Assembly (NCBI GenBank): GCA_943704425.1
Contig: CALSCP010002426.1
Span: 58,308 to 106,564, forward strand
DNA: 48,257 nucleotides
Direction of reading: 5' to 3'
Source: Ministeria vibrans ATCC 50519
Taxonomy: Eukaryota; Opisthokonta; Filasterea
The notes under the pieces are model-generated. The model was not told where the DNA came from. It made no database searches and was given only the letters and a program-made list of their open reading frames with translations. This document shows positions 1-18,857 of the stretch, piece after piece (the stretch's first letter is position 1; every line of letters begins with the position of its first letter). The position numbers and the translations under genes were made by a program.

Positions 1-544
1 TCCACGCAGGCATACCGCCAGAGACAGCAATGAGTCGGCCGGTGCGCAAAAAAAAAATGAAAAGAGCGAAAGCAAAGTAGCACAGTGGACGAGAGGCATG
101 GCACATGGTGGTTAAGGCATGTGTTCAGACGGTGGTATTGAGAGCATGGCTGATTGAGGGAAGAATCGTTGAGATGTTTGGGTGGAAAAGAATAAAAAAA
201 AGGTCAGCGGTTGCCACTGACACGTGGCAGAGCCGTTTTAGAGCACGCCGTCGCTCGCATGCTCAGGTACAGCTATCACAAGAGGGTATCCCGCGCCAAT
301 ATTTGCAAGAAAGGCACCACGAAGGCCAAGGCGGTTCGGCAATCATCAATGCAAGATCGCCTCTGCATTTCACTGGCACTTGGCACTGGACACACTATGC
401 ACGCATCCGCTACACATACCATGTCAAACGAGCAAGGCTGAAGAAACGACTAATTCCTATTTTGTGCGGAATCATTCAATTTTCAATTTTTAAAAACAAG
501 GATCAAACTTTTTTGATCGTTTTGATTCTGTGCCACGTCTAAGA
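1..544. other. No supportable gene; POMP upstream region
   Basis: No convincing coding sequence is visible here. The open frames are rich in rare codons and show no family motifs. The first 33 bases could be the last codons of a + strand gene ending in a TGA at 31-33, but this is too short to support. The AT-rich stretch around 470-530 just before the POMP start codon is a plausible core promoter or 5' UTR region. Confidence 0.4.
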
Positions 545-1388
545 ATGGTAAGGAGCAAGAGAGAGCGAGTGATCGAAGGGAAAGACGGCAGCATTGAAGC
601 GCATTGTGTGTTTCTTGCAGGCATCTCTTCCTCCTCTTCTACCGTCGACGCGTCCCAAGGACGTCATGCCTGTTGCGGTACGTACATGGACAGACAACGA
701 GGTGTCATGTCTACACCCATCTAACCTCTCTCGTTTTTTCTCCCTTTCCTATTTCCATTGGCATTTCGTTTTTTTTGTTCACGAACAAAATGTCGTCTGA
801 CGCGCAGAACGCACACCACGACACTCTTCGACTAGGGTTCCAGAACCCACAGGGGTCTTTGGCGCATGTTCATCCCATGGAAGCAGTGCAGGAAGGGGTA
901 CGTCGGCCGGATGTGCTCGCCAGAGACGTTTTCCGTGCAACAGTCGCACACGTATAACAATTGTTTTGCTGTGTAGCAATTTGAGAATCAACTTCAAATG
1001 CGACTGGGGATTTCAGAGCGTGCGCAAGGTGCGTCTGTGCGCACACGAATTGAGGTACGAAGGATGCGGTTGAGAGGGACGTGCACAGCTGAGGCTTGCA
1101 CTGAGTAGATGGAGCGCGCCATTCTGTGTCGGGTCCAGCGGCCACCCGTACTGCACAGCAGCCGTCTTGGGTTGGAGGCAGTCCTTGGCGTCGATGAGGA
1201 CATTGGTTTCGACGACATTCTCAACGGTACCGCGACAAAACGACCTCCCCCCTACAAAAAAAAAACAATGTTTCTCATTACATTTCCGTTCATGTATCTG
1301 TTGATTCATGGTAGACCCGCGTGAGGCGGTGCGCGTTGGCTCGTTTCATGCGATGATGGAGAAACGCCAGTTTGGAAAGCCCTTGTAA
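545..1388 (+). CDS. POMP: Proteasome maturation protein (POMP/UMP1), 6 exons, 139 aa
   Basis: This is the chaperone that escorts assembly of 20S proteasome half-mers and is degraded inside the finished particle. Proposed coding exons are 545-547, 621-677, 808-897, 977-1054, 1109-1226 and 1315-1388, summing to 420 nt with all phases matching. The family signatures are a HDxLRxGF-like segment near the start of exon 3 (HHDTLRLGF), a following HPxE segment (HPMEAV), and near the C terminus DEDIGFDDILN followed by DP, as in animal POMP (141 aa). The start codon would be the last three bases of exon 1, directly followed by donor GTAAGG. An internal ATG in exon 2 (666-668) is the alternative start. 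Antisense frames here look codon-like but carry no family signal. Confidence 0.85.
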
Positions 1389-1677
1389 ATTGTATAATCA
1401 AACACTACGTAGCGGGAGACGACTTCCCTGCAGACAGACTTGGCCGCCTTAGAGTTATTACGTATTGAGGTGCTCCTACTGCCCTGCTCATGTCTTAGAG
1501 TTGTCAGATGAGAGTTTGAGCGATAGTTGCTTAACAGTGGTATACTGCTTTATTACTTCAAGGTTACCACTTTTTTATCGTTTATCTTATTAATTTCTTG
1601 ATTTTCCTTGAAGAATAAGATTAAGACCAAGATCAACAATAACTTTTTTTTTTCTGCTTGCTTTACAACTGATTGGT
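1389..1677. other. Spacer between POMP and FG-GAP gene
   Basis: AT-rich spacer of 289 bp between two genes of the same orientation. It must hold the POMP 3' end and the promoter of the next gene. I see no canonical AATAAA here on the + strand and no open frame with coding character. Confidence 0.5.
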
Positions 1678-4210
1678 ATGCTGCTACAACTTGTTGCTAT
1701 TGTTGCACACTTGTTTGTACACGCAACGGCAGTGAGCCTGTCTGACTTCTCGATTGTTTCGGTCCACAATGAGGAGCGTACGCAACACTGAGAACTCACT
1801 CGCTCTCTCGCTCACTCAGTCGCTTTCTCGTTTGCCCAGTTGCATCATTCGAGTCAAACCTCCTTCCGGTACTGGTGACCGACTTCAATGGTGACGCGTA
1901 TGCCGACTACTTTGTCGAGTCGACCTTTGCGAAGAACTTGCTGGGCGGCAGTCGCATTGGCCTCCAGCGCCTCTTTGATCCGCTGCCGCTCGCTGTGGAC
2001 ACGACGCAAGACGATGCATCATCTGACCAGAACAGCGTCGAGTCTGTGCATGACCCGTTCAAGGCGTCTCTGGCCGCGACTGGCGACGTCAATGGCGACG
2101 ATGCCCTCGACTTGGTCCTGCTGTCGCCCACGCTGCTCTATGTCCTGATCAATGCCGGTGGGGGCGACCGCTTTGTGCGCAGCACCGTCGCCTCGTTGGA
2201 CCCGTCCGATTTGGTCCACTCGATCGCGTTAGGCTATGTCAACGACGACCGTCGCTTGGACATTGTCGTGGTGTCCCGTCGACGCATCCAACGCTTCCTT
2301 CAAACGCCAGTAAGGCCATTGCGCATCTCATCTGCATATAAATGTCTGCTCACGACTGGTTGTTGTTCATTGTTCATTGTGGTTGCAGGAGGGCACTTTT
2401 GACATGGAGTCTGCTGAGCTCACGATGGAGTGTGTTTCAGGGGTGATGAGGTACAACGCCGAAGCTCTTTTTGAACTTTTGAACTTTTGAAGCGGTCTTG
2501 ATACAAATGGATGGTTTGTGTAGGGATCTCGATGGTGATGGCAGCGCGGAAATTGTGATTGTCAGTGCAGAAGGAAACGTGATAGTCTTGGGAGCCGAGA
2601 GTGGGAGGGCACGGGAGGAATGGGAGGCATTGCAAGTAGGGGATGGGAATGAGACGCGTGAGTGGCGAGTGGTGCTGGGCGATGCCAATGGCGACGGACG
2701 AGACGACCTCTGTGTGCTTGGTGGAGGTTCACCTGTCGTCTACATTGCTCGGCCACTTAATCATGAGTCGTCTCGTTGGCACGAGCCCATTTCAGGTAGT
2801 TTGAGAGAGGATTTAGAAAGAAATGCAGAGTGACAGAGAGAAACAGAGTGACAGAGAGAAACAAAGTGATAGAGGAGAGAGAGGATAAAGAAACACAGTG
2901 GTAGAGAGAGAAAAAAAAAACAAAGTGATAGAAGGATTTCAGCACTAACTCATGTTTGACCAGCCGTGACAACATTGGACGGGTCTCCAGCTCTGTGTGC
3001 GTTGGGTTCATTGGCAGACATGGACAATGACGGTCTTGCTGACTTGCTGTGTGCGTCACCGTTGGGCGCACTCCGCCTCTTTCTCACTGTCACTCCCGAT
3101 CCCCTTGAAACGTACCCGACTCATTGATTATTCTTCTGGGCTTTTTATCGCTCTTGTTCATGCATTCTTCTCTCTCTCTATCACGTTGTTTCTTTCCTTC
3201 TCATTTCTGTCTCTCACACGCACTGTGTAGTAAGAGTTTTTCGTTTGTGGAGCGCTCTCAGGCGCACACACTAAGTGGACTGCACGATCGCGTTCTGGGC
3301 GTGTTTCCCGTCGACTTTGACAACGACGTATGCGCACGCAAGTAGAAAAATGTACCAACCTTACTCATAAATATATATATATATGTATGTGTTGCAGGGA
3401 AACATGGACGTGATTGTGGGCTCGAGTGGACGAGAGGGTCCTTTGGTGCTTCACGGCGACGGCCAGGAGCCAAGTGGAGAGGCGCTAATGCGCAACCATG
3501 TGCGGGTGCGTCTGCGCGGGGGAGGCGCACTGGGCTCGCGAGTCACTGTGCACCAGTGGGATCCGCTGCTGGGCGACCATGCAATGGGCAGTGTCCTTGC
3601 ATCAGTGGTATGTGGAGGTGTGAGTGGGGTTGTGCGAGCCGTGTGCTGACTTTTTTCGTAGAGCTATCCTGGGTATGGTATTAGTGTGGGGATTGGCACG
3701 CGCACGAGTGTGTGTGTGGAGGTTCTGTGGAGTGGGTCACGGGTGCGCGAGTACTTTGTTGGTGTGTGGCACAACTCACAGGTGGAGTGGACGGAGGGCG
3801 AAGGGCGGAAGACGGTTGTGGGATGGGCGGAGGCAGAGCAGGTGGAGGGGAAGGAAGAAGAGGAGAGCAAGGCGGAGGAGGAGAAGGATGAGTGGGAGAC
3901 GGTGGGGGGCGGAGATGCACAGCAGCAGACGGAGTCGTCAAGGGTGAAGGAGACGGCACGAAGCCGAAGTAAGATGGAGGATATGCAGGCGCGCACCCAG
4001 GAGAGGGAGAGCACGCGACCGCCGCATGTGCCGGCACGGTGGGAAGACGACGATGATGACGAGAGTGTTGATGATGGGGACCGTGGCAGTGGCGATGTTG
4101 AAGATGATGAGGATGTAAGTGTGTTTGGGGGCAGTACGCTGGACTCTGACTCGTCTGCTTTTGCGGGTCTGGCTGCGCCAAGACGCAGACACTCCGACGC
4201 AGACTTGTGA
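1678..4210 (+). CDS. Secreted FG-GAP/VCBS-repeat protein, 8 exons, 635 aa
   Basis: A probable extracellular or lumenal beta-propeller protein. Exons are 1678-1777, 1840-2309, 2389-2450, 2524-2795, 2964-3111, 3231-3327, 3398-3607 and 3662-4210, total 1908 nt. Exon 1 encodes a hydrophobic signal peptide (MLLQLVAIVAHLFVHATA). Calcium-loop FG-GAP repeats follow, for example DFNGDAYADY, DVNGDDALDLVLL, DLDGDGSAEIVIV, DANGDGRDDLCVL, DMDNDGLADLLC and DFDNDGNMDVIVG. After the propeller a beta-rich segment (about residues 410-480) resembles the ASPIC/UnbV-type tail of CRTAC1- and ITFG1-like proteins. The last ~150 residues are low-complexity and very acidic, and no transmembrane helix is visible, so secretion is more likely than membrane anchoring. 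The stop lies 76 bp from the convergent carrier stop. ITFG1-like or CRTAC1-like cannot be decided by eye. Confidence 0.8.
2825..2935. repeat. Degenerate GAGAGAAACAAAGTGATAG repeat in FG-GAP intron 4
   Basis: The intron between 2796 and 2963 holds several imperfect head-to-tail copies of a 16-20 bp unit with core AGAGAGAAACAAAGTGATAG. The same unit recurs in introns elsewhere in the window, in both orientations. Confidence 0.8.
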
Positions 4211-4286
4211 CTTCTGTTTGTGATTGTATGTGCATGTGTGTACAGAGAAAGGATTCATTACATTACAAGCGCGAAAGAGAGTGCTG

Positions 4287-5515
<1,229 letters not shown>

Positions 5516-5521
5516 AATGTA

Positions 5522-6287
5522 CTAGAAAATGTCACCGAGCGTCGTGTCGTTGCTGTAGAACTGAGTGAGGCGTTGTTGTTGAGAAGTCAACGAAGAAGAA
5601 AAAGAAGAAGACGAAGACGAAGACGCGGAGGAGGTGGTGATGGTGGTGGTGGTGGGACCAAAGATGGAGCCGATGGGTGCGCCGGGATGAGTGTCGTAGC
5701 GTGCGTTGAGACGGGACGCAATCAGGCCGAAGAAGGTCTGAAGATCTGTTTGCGGCAGAACGGTTGTCTCGTGGATGTCAGAGCGCAAAGTGAACTTCCA
5801 GCCAAGATGCGCAGAGCAGACAGGGCAGGCGGCAACAGTCCAGGAGTAGCCAGGGAACCACGAATAGTCGGAGATGGGATGACCTCGCAGGTGAACACTC
5901 GCAGCAGCAAATGTGATCACGTCAAAGGTGACGAGTTGAGGATTGGTGAACCGCTGGACGAGAGCGTCGCGATCGCCGAAGAGAGTGGCGTTGAAAGCGG
6001 TGGCGGAGGGCGCGGCGAGAAGATTGATGAGCGAATCGGCCGGAGCGATGGTTTGGCCACAGGCACAGGTAAGCTGCTGACCTACAGAGATGAGACGCAC
6101 GGGTGTGATGATCCAGGCGCATGCCGGCCAGGAAGAAGGCCGTGGAGATGGTGATTTCGTAAGGGGGCGCATGACACAGCAATGGGAATGCGATCATCGG
6201 ACACGCGCTACCTTGCACGGGGGCGGGGAACGCGAGCGCGGTGAGTGTGACAAGGAGCAATTCAATCAGAGATGCCGATCGTCTCAT
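5522..6287 (-). CDS. Secreted CULT-domain (cereblon-like) protein, 211 aa
   Basis: A small protein made of a signal peptide plus one CULT domain, the ligand-binding fold of cereblon. Exons are 6212-6287 and 5522-6081 (636 nt). Exon 1 encodes a hydrophobic signal peptide (about residues 5-25, ending AFPAPVQG). The CULT domain follows: a first zinc pair CACG, LFGDRDALVQRFTNP, then SWFPGYSW, a second zinc pair CPVC, and HLGWKF. The two Trp of SWFPGYSW and the Trp of HLGWKF match the three-tryptophan cage that binds thalidomide-like cyclic imides in cereblon. There is no Lon domain and no DDB1-binding region, so it is not an E3 receptor. The C-terminal ~60 residues are Ser/Thr-rich low complexity. 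Natural ligands of secreted CULT proteins are unknown. Confidence 0.88.
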
Positions 6288-6561
6288 TCACGGCTGCTCT
6301 AGCAGCGCGAGGAGAAAAGCAGGTGAAAATTTTGATTTTAAAAAATAAAATCCAAAGTCGAAAGTCGACTCTCCGAATAGTATAATAGTCGAAAGATGCG
6401 GTCGAACGATCTTTTGCTCCACAACGCAATTGTTTTCGCCCAGCGATAGATTCACACTTTGAGTGTATTAGATTGTATTAGATGGTATTGTAGGCCAGGT
6501 GGCTGGCTGGGCGGCCTTCATCCTCATGTGCACATACTTTATAATTAAAGGTTTAATAATG
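6288..6561. promoter_or_regulatory. Spacer upstream of CULT gene, downstream of squalene epoxidase
   Basis: AT-rich 274 bp between two - strand genes. It would hold the end of the squalene epoxidase transcript and the promoter of the CULT gene, possibly of the whole CULT-carrier unit. No clear motif is recognised beyond A/T runs at 6325-6350. Confidence 0.4.
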
Positions 6562-8216
6562 TTACTTGGACCTCCACGTCTCGGAGACGATGAGGGGAGC
6601 AATGACGCGACAGGCGGTGCCAAGAACGGCGACGGAGCGGATGGTGGCGGAGAAGGGGTTGCGAGAGCGAAACTGGCGGGCGACGGCAACAAAGGCGACG
6701 GAGAAGAAGTGGAAGATGAGAGTGGAAGGGGCGGGGCGCAGGGCAGAGAGCAGCTGGACAGGACCCGCGACGCACTCGCCACCGCGCTGGAAGTACTCGA
6801 AGCAGGCGTCGCGCAGCTCAGACAGGTTGGGGCTGCTGGCAGAGAAGAGCTCGTAGAGGGCCTGGGCGAGCACGTTGACGACAAAGGAGTGGTTGTCGCG
6901 ACGCACGGTGTGGATGGCGTGGCTGGCAGCGGTGACGGCGGCGGGCGCGGAGGGACTACGGAGGTCTGGGATCGCACGCAGACGGGCACGCCACAAGACG
7001 AGATCGTTGAAAGCGACAGTCATGCCACCGCCCGTCAGCGGATGGCGCATATTGAGCGCATCGCCTAGCAAGACCACGCCACGACGCACCAGCGGTGCAG
7101 GCGGAAGAAAGCTGTTGGGCATGCTACGCAGAGGCTCCTGCTCAATGTTGTCGAGCGCACGCTCAAAGGGTCCACGCAGGTGCAACGGTAGTTGCGGTGC
7201 GACGTGCGATCGTAAGTGGCGCTCAAGGTCACCGTTCGACGTCTTGGGCAGTGGGTTGGCAACGTCGACGAGGATGCGTGTGTCGTGTGTGCCAATCTGG
7301 TACACAAGCACCGGACTCGGATTGGTCAGCACCACCTCGGCGTAGTTGCTCCTGAACATATCCACGTCTCGCAGCACCAGTCCGACAAAGTTGGATCGCA
7401 CTGTGGGCGCAGTGCGCACGAGCGTCTTGCGGAACTTGCTGAAACACCCGTCGGCAACAATGGTCAAGGGCGCATGCACAGTGCGAGTCTCGCCCGACTC
7501 GCGCTCCCGGTACGACACGCCGCTCACACGACTCGCGTCCTTACTGTGCGACTCCAAACCCACCACCGTACCGTTGATAATCCTCACATTGGGCTCTGCC
7601 TGTGCTACACGACGAAGCTGAAAAAAAAAAAAAAGGACACAAACAGTGAAAAAGGAAATCGCACTCGGGTTGAATCGCTGTTGACTCTCACACGCCATAC
7701 CTCCATGATAAAAGGGCCGTGGTGGAAGGAGTAGCCGGTGTGCTGGCCCTGAAGGACTCCCGAGTTGTCTGCGAGATTCTGTTCGCTGGGATAGGAAAGG
7801 GTGACCTGGCTGGCCAATCCTTGATGGACAATGTATCCTCGCTCAACGACCGCATCAATTCCTTTCCAGTCAATGTCATCGAGTAACCCCAGCGTTTTCA
7901 AGGCCTGGCAGCCACCCGGCTGCAGCAGTTCGCCCACAATCCGGTGCGGCTCTGACATGTCACGTTCGATGAGTGCGACTTTTCGCCCGTCCCGCGCCAA
8001 AACTGTCGCCATGGCGGCGCCCGCAACGCCCGCCCCGATAATAATAACATCAGGTTCGTCGTCTGGCCCTGCCACCGCAGCTTCAAATTGGCTCTCGGCT
8101 TTGGTCGTGTCGGTGTTCGCGCTAGATGACTTTCTCAACTGAGAAACCATCGTGAGCATCACAACGACACAGGTAGCGGCAAGTGCCGTGCTCGAGGTGA
8201 GTGCCAACTCAATCAT
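6562..8216 (-). CDS. SQLE: Squalene monooxygenase (epoxidase), 523 aa, 2 exons
   Basis: The FAD-dependent enzyme that epoxidises squalene to 2,3-oxidosqualene, the first oxygen-requiring step of sterol synthesis, on the ER membrane. Exons are 7701-8216 and 6562-7617 (1572 nt). Residues ~5-25 form an N-terminal membrane helix. The FAD Rossmann motif reads DVIIIGAGVAGAAMA (about 56-70), followed by ERDMSEPHRIVGELLQPGG, which is characteristic of the family. The DG motif is IVADGCFSKFRK and the second FAD motif is LLGDALNMRHPLTGGGMTVAF. The C terminus has hydrophobic membrane-associated segments. The intron acceptor is preceded by a 14-T run. Transcription starts divergently from the aspartic protease across a 362 bp spacer. 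Confidence 0.95.
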
Positions 8217-8578
8217 CGTTAAACAGGTTTGATCTCGAGGCGATAGGTCGATTTCTCAAAAAAAAATTATCATAAAGGAGTGAACTCGAACTTTTCAGCT
8301 AATGAGCTTTTTAATCTCTCATTTCAGATAATCATATTCTGTTTCCTCTCGACGCTTCTGTTAGTTCTGCAGCTTAGAAAGTGGTTCTGACTCACTTCTG
8401 AGCTGTTTGTGTTGTCGCTTTTCGTTTGTGATTGATAATAAATTGGAAATGTCTTCTTCTTCTTCAGATAATTCATAATCACATTTCATAAATTAATAAT
8501 AATTATTCATCTTTTCTTCATTGAAGTTGTGTTTGGTGCACTACTGCGGTGTCACATCTAGATAGATACTGAGGGAAG
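8217..8578. promoter_or_regulatory. Divergent promoter, squalene epoxidase / aspartic protease
   Basis: This 362 bp AT-rich spacer lies between two start codons pointing apart. Positions 8413-8476 contain a sequence whose two halves recur elsewhere: TTGTCGCTTTTCGTTTG with GATAATAAAT recurs at 42544-42573, and TTGGAAATGTC followed by four CTT repeats and CAGAT recurs 98 bp upstream of the SLC25A46 start near 21614. The second half also looks like a polypyrimidine tract plus CAG, so a 5' UTR intron acceptor is possible. Confidence 0.55.
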
Positions 8579-10256
8579 ATGCGCCTGCACTCTGTTGTTG
8601 CGCTTCTGGCTGTCTTTGTCGGTAGGGCGAAATGCTGCACCGCCCCCGCCTGCCCTTTGCACTTCCCAGTGTCCCTGTCGACGACGCGTCCCTTTGGCCG
8701 TGTCCGCTGTGCGAACCCCGCTCTCTTTCCCTTCCTTTTAAAGCCCTTTTTTATTTACACTTTCCGCCTTCCTGCGTGTTTTTCTCATTTGAGCACGCCC
8801 TCTCTCTGCCCCCATCCATTCCTGTTTGATATCCCGCAATGCTTAATGATCGTCCGGCCGCTTTGGCTTCTGTTTCACTCGTGTTTTAAAAAAAGAGTTC
8901 CGCCCATAAAAATAAAAAAAAACTCTAAGTCGCTCGGTTGTCTGTGAACTCTTCTCCTGCCTTTCTGTGTTTGTGCAGGTCTGGCGTATGCAGCGCGTGT
9001 GACAAAGCTGCCTCTGACCGGGCGTCCGGGCACGGACTATTTTGTCCAGCTGCGCTTTGGAGCGGATCCAACGGAATACACAATGCTGGTGGACTCGGGC
9101 AGCGCCGTCCTCGCTGTTGCCACCGAAAACTGCTGCGACAAGGTCAGTCGGGCCGCGAGCGCTCTGCTTGCTGCCTCGTGTTGACTTCGATGCCCACTTA
9201 TGTTGTTGTGGTCTCTCTGTAGACGGTCGAGTCGAGTTTTGAAATTGGAAACTCACCTGTGGTGGGACACACACACGCTCGCTATGGTATCAAGGGATCG
9301 CATACGGGGTGGGAAGCAAGTGTGGTGAACTCTGTTGTGAGCTTTGTGGGTGCGCCTGCGCTGACGGCGACCAGTGAACTTGCAGCCATCACACACAACA
9401 AGCACTTCTTTCGTGCCGACTCGGAGGGGCACCCCTCCAAGAACCAGGGCATCCTGGGCCTTGCCTACCGCCAGATTGGCACGTCGTACTATGTGGACGG
9501 CGAGCCGCGCAAAATGACGCCACTTCTGGACACACTGGTGCGCACTGGGGCGCTCGAGGACGATGCCTTCTCGCATGTGCTCTGCGCTCACGGCGGTACC
9601 CTCGCGTTGGGCGGCATCACACCCGACATGTACGATGGACCCCTTATGTACGCGCCCATCATTGCGAAGACGGTTTACATCGTGCCCATGCTTGATGTCC
9701 TCGTTGGCGATGACAGCCTCGTCGGCCAAGGCGTGCCCCGGTCTGTGTTTGGCGGTCACCACAAGGGTGCCATAGTCGACAGCGGCACCACCGACCTCGT
9801 CCTGCCCGCCAAGGCCTTTGATGCATTTGTCACCCTCCTTTGGGACCACGTCTGTCACTGCAAAGGCCCGGAATGCTCGCAACTTTGCCAAGAAATGCAA
9901 CAACAGGTACGCAAAAGAGACAGACCACAACTATTCATTTTATTATTCATATTCATGACAACTTTTTTTTCTTCTCTTTATCTTCAGGGTTTCTTCGCGG
10001 GCATTGCCAAGAAGTACGTGGGATTGGACGTGCAGCCGTGCACATGGCCGACACTGTCGATCATTTTGCGCAACACCGATGGAACCGCCTTCAGTCTGCC
10101 TCTGCCACCCACCTCCTACTTGCGCTGCAAAACCGAGTGTGCCAACCCAACAGACTGCTCCCGTTGCACCGCTTGGTTTCTCTCCGTCCAAAACTCGGGA
10201 GAGGTATCAACTCATGCGATCAATCATCCTTCTCTTTTCTCCTATATTTTCTCTCC

Positions 10257-10311
<55 letters not shown>

Positions 10312-10772
10312 CTGCTATATCGCTTAAAAAAAATCCCTCCTCTCTTATTCAGTATGGCACGACCATTCTCGGCAATCTTGTACTGGAGCCGTTTGCCGTG
10401 GTGTACGAGCGTTCGGAGCCGGCACGCATTGGATTTGCCCGCAAAACATCTTGCTTTGTGTTTGACGAGCTGTGCAGTTCGCAGGCGGAGAGTCACGCCA
10501 ATCTTGAAACAACCACAGCCAACGTGGTTGCCTCGTCGCTCTCGCCCGTCCTCCTCTCCGCAGCCCTCTCCTCGTCCTACAACCAGATCGACGAAGACGG
10601 CTCTGGCTCAGGCGCCTCCAACTCGGCTTCCCTCTCAGTCGCCGCGACCGCCACCATTGCCGGCTCTGTCGTCGCCACTCTTCTCATTGCCATACTCGTT
10701 GCTGTCGCTATCGTTGAGTACCGTAGACGTCTCCGCGTCCCCGAACCAACTTACGTCCTTATCAAGTCGTAA
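8579..10772 (+). CDS. Membrane-anchored A1-family aspartic protease (BACE-like), 508 aa
   Basis: A pepsin-family endopeptidase with a type I membrane anchor. Exons are 8579-8621, 8979-9142, 9223-9906, 9988-10203 and 10353-10772 (1527 nt). A short signal peptide is split by intron 1 (MRLHSVVALLAVFV then LAYA). The two catalytic motifs are MLVDSGSAVLAVA and GAIVDSGTTDLVLP, both DSG rather than the common DTG in lobe 1. The flap Tyr is probably in HARYGIKGSHTGW. Cysteines cluster around CHCKGPECSQLC and in the segment before FLSVQNSGE. Family C-lobe landmarks are YGTTILGNLVLEPFAVVYE and ARIGFA. A single transmembrane helix near residues 465-490 is followed by a short tail with RRR. The topology resembles BACE or plant/protist membrane pepsins; substrates are unknown. 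Confidence 0.88.
10260..10308. repeat. (CA)n microsatellite in protease intron 4
   Basis: About 24 CA dinucleotides lie between exons 4 and 5 of the aspartic protease. The gene is intact across it. Confidence 0.95.
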
Positions 10773-10880
10773 TTTTTTAATTTCGTTAAATAAAAAAAAA
10801 ATATAATTGTATCAAACTATTACACACATTTTCGTTACATCTTTACATCCTCCCTTTTTGTTTGTTTTTTTGTTTTTTTA
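10773..10880. terminator. Convergent 3' ends of protease and CHD gene
   Basis: The two stop codons face each other across 108 bp. An AATAAA hexamer directly downstream of the protease stop (around 10788) fits its poly(A) signal. Confidence 0.5.
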
Positions 10881-18602
<7,722 letters not shown>

Positions 18603-18857
18603 GGTTGGCGAACGAAAGACAGGGGGAAACGCTGAAGAATGAAATTGTTCTGCGAAAATTTGATTCTTAAATCACTCATTCTTTGGTTCGATCAACCAAA
18701 AACAACAAAGAATAGCCTGCACCAAATAACAGGACTCTCGGACTGCCAGAGCGAGCACTACGCAAATAATCCACGTCAAACCAAACTCTAGCAATAAAAA
18801 GACTAGAAAGACCCCAGACGTGCGCAGTGACTGACTGACTGTAATCACTTTTATTCA
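18603..18857. promoter_or_regulatory. Divergent promoter, CHD gene / BBS12-like gene
   Basis: An AT-rich 255 bp spacer between two start codons pointing apart. No individual element is recognised. Confidence 0.5.

Noticed and set aside
832-1309. Long antisense frames with good codon bias, including a Cys-rich stretch, suggesting a - strand gene
   Set aside because: The + strand exons here join in phase to a complete POMP protein with its family motifs. The antisense frames are shadows and need unexplained frameshifts to connect.
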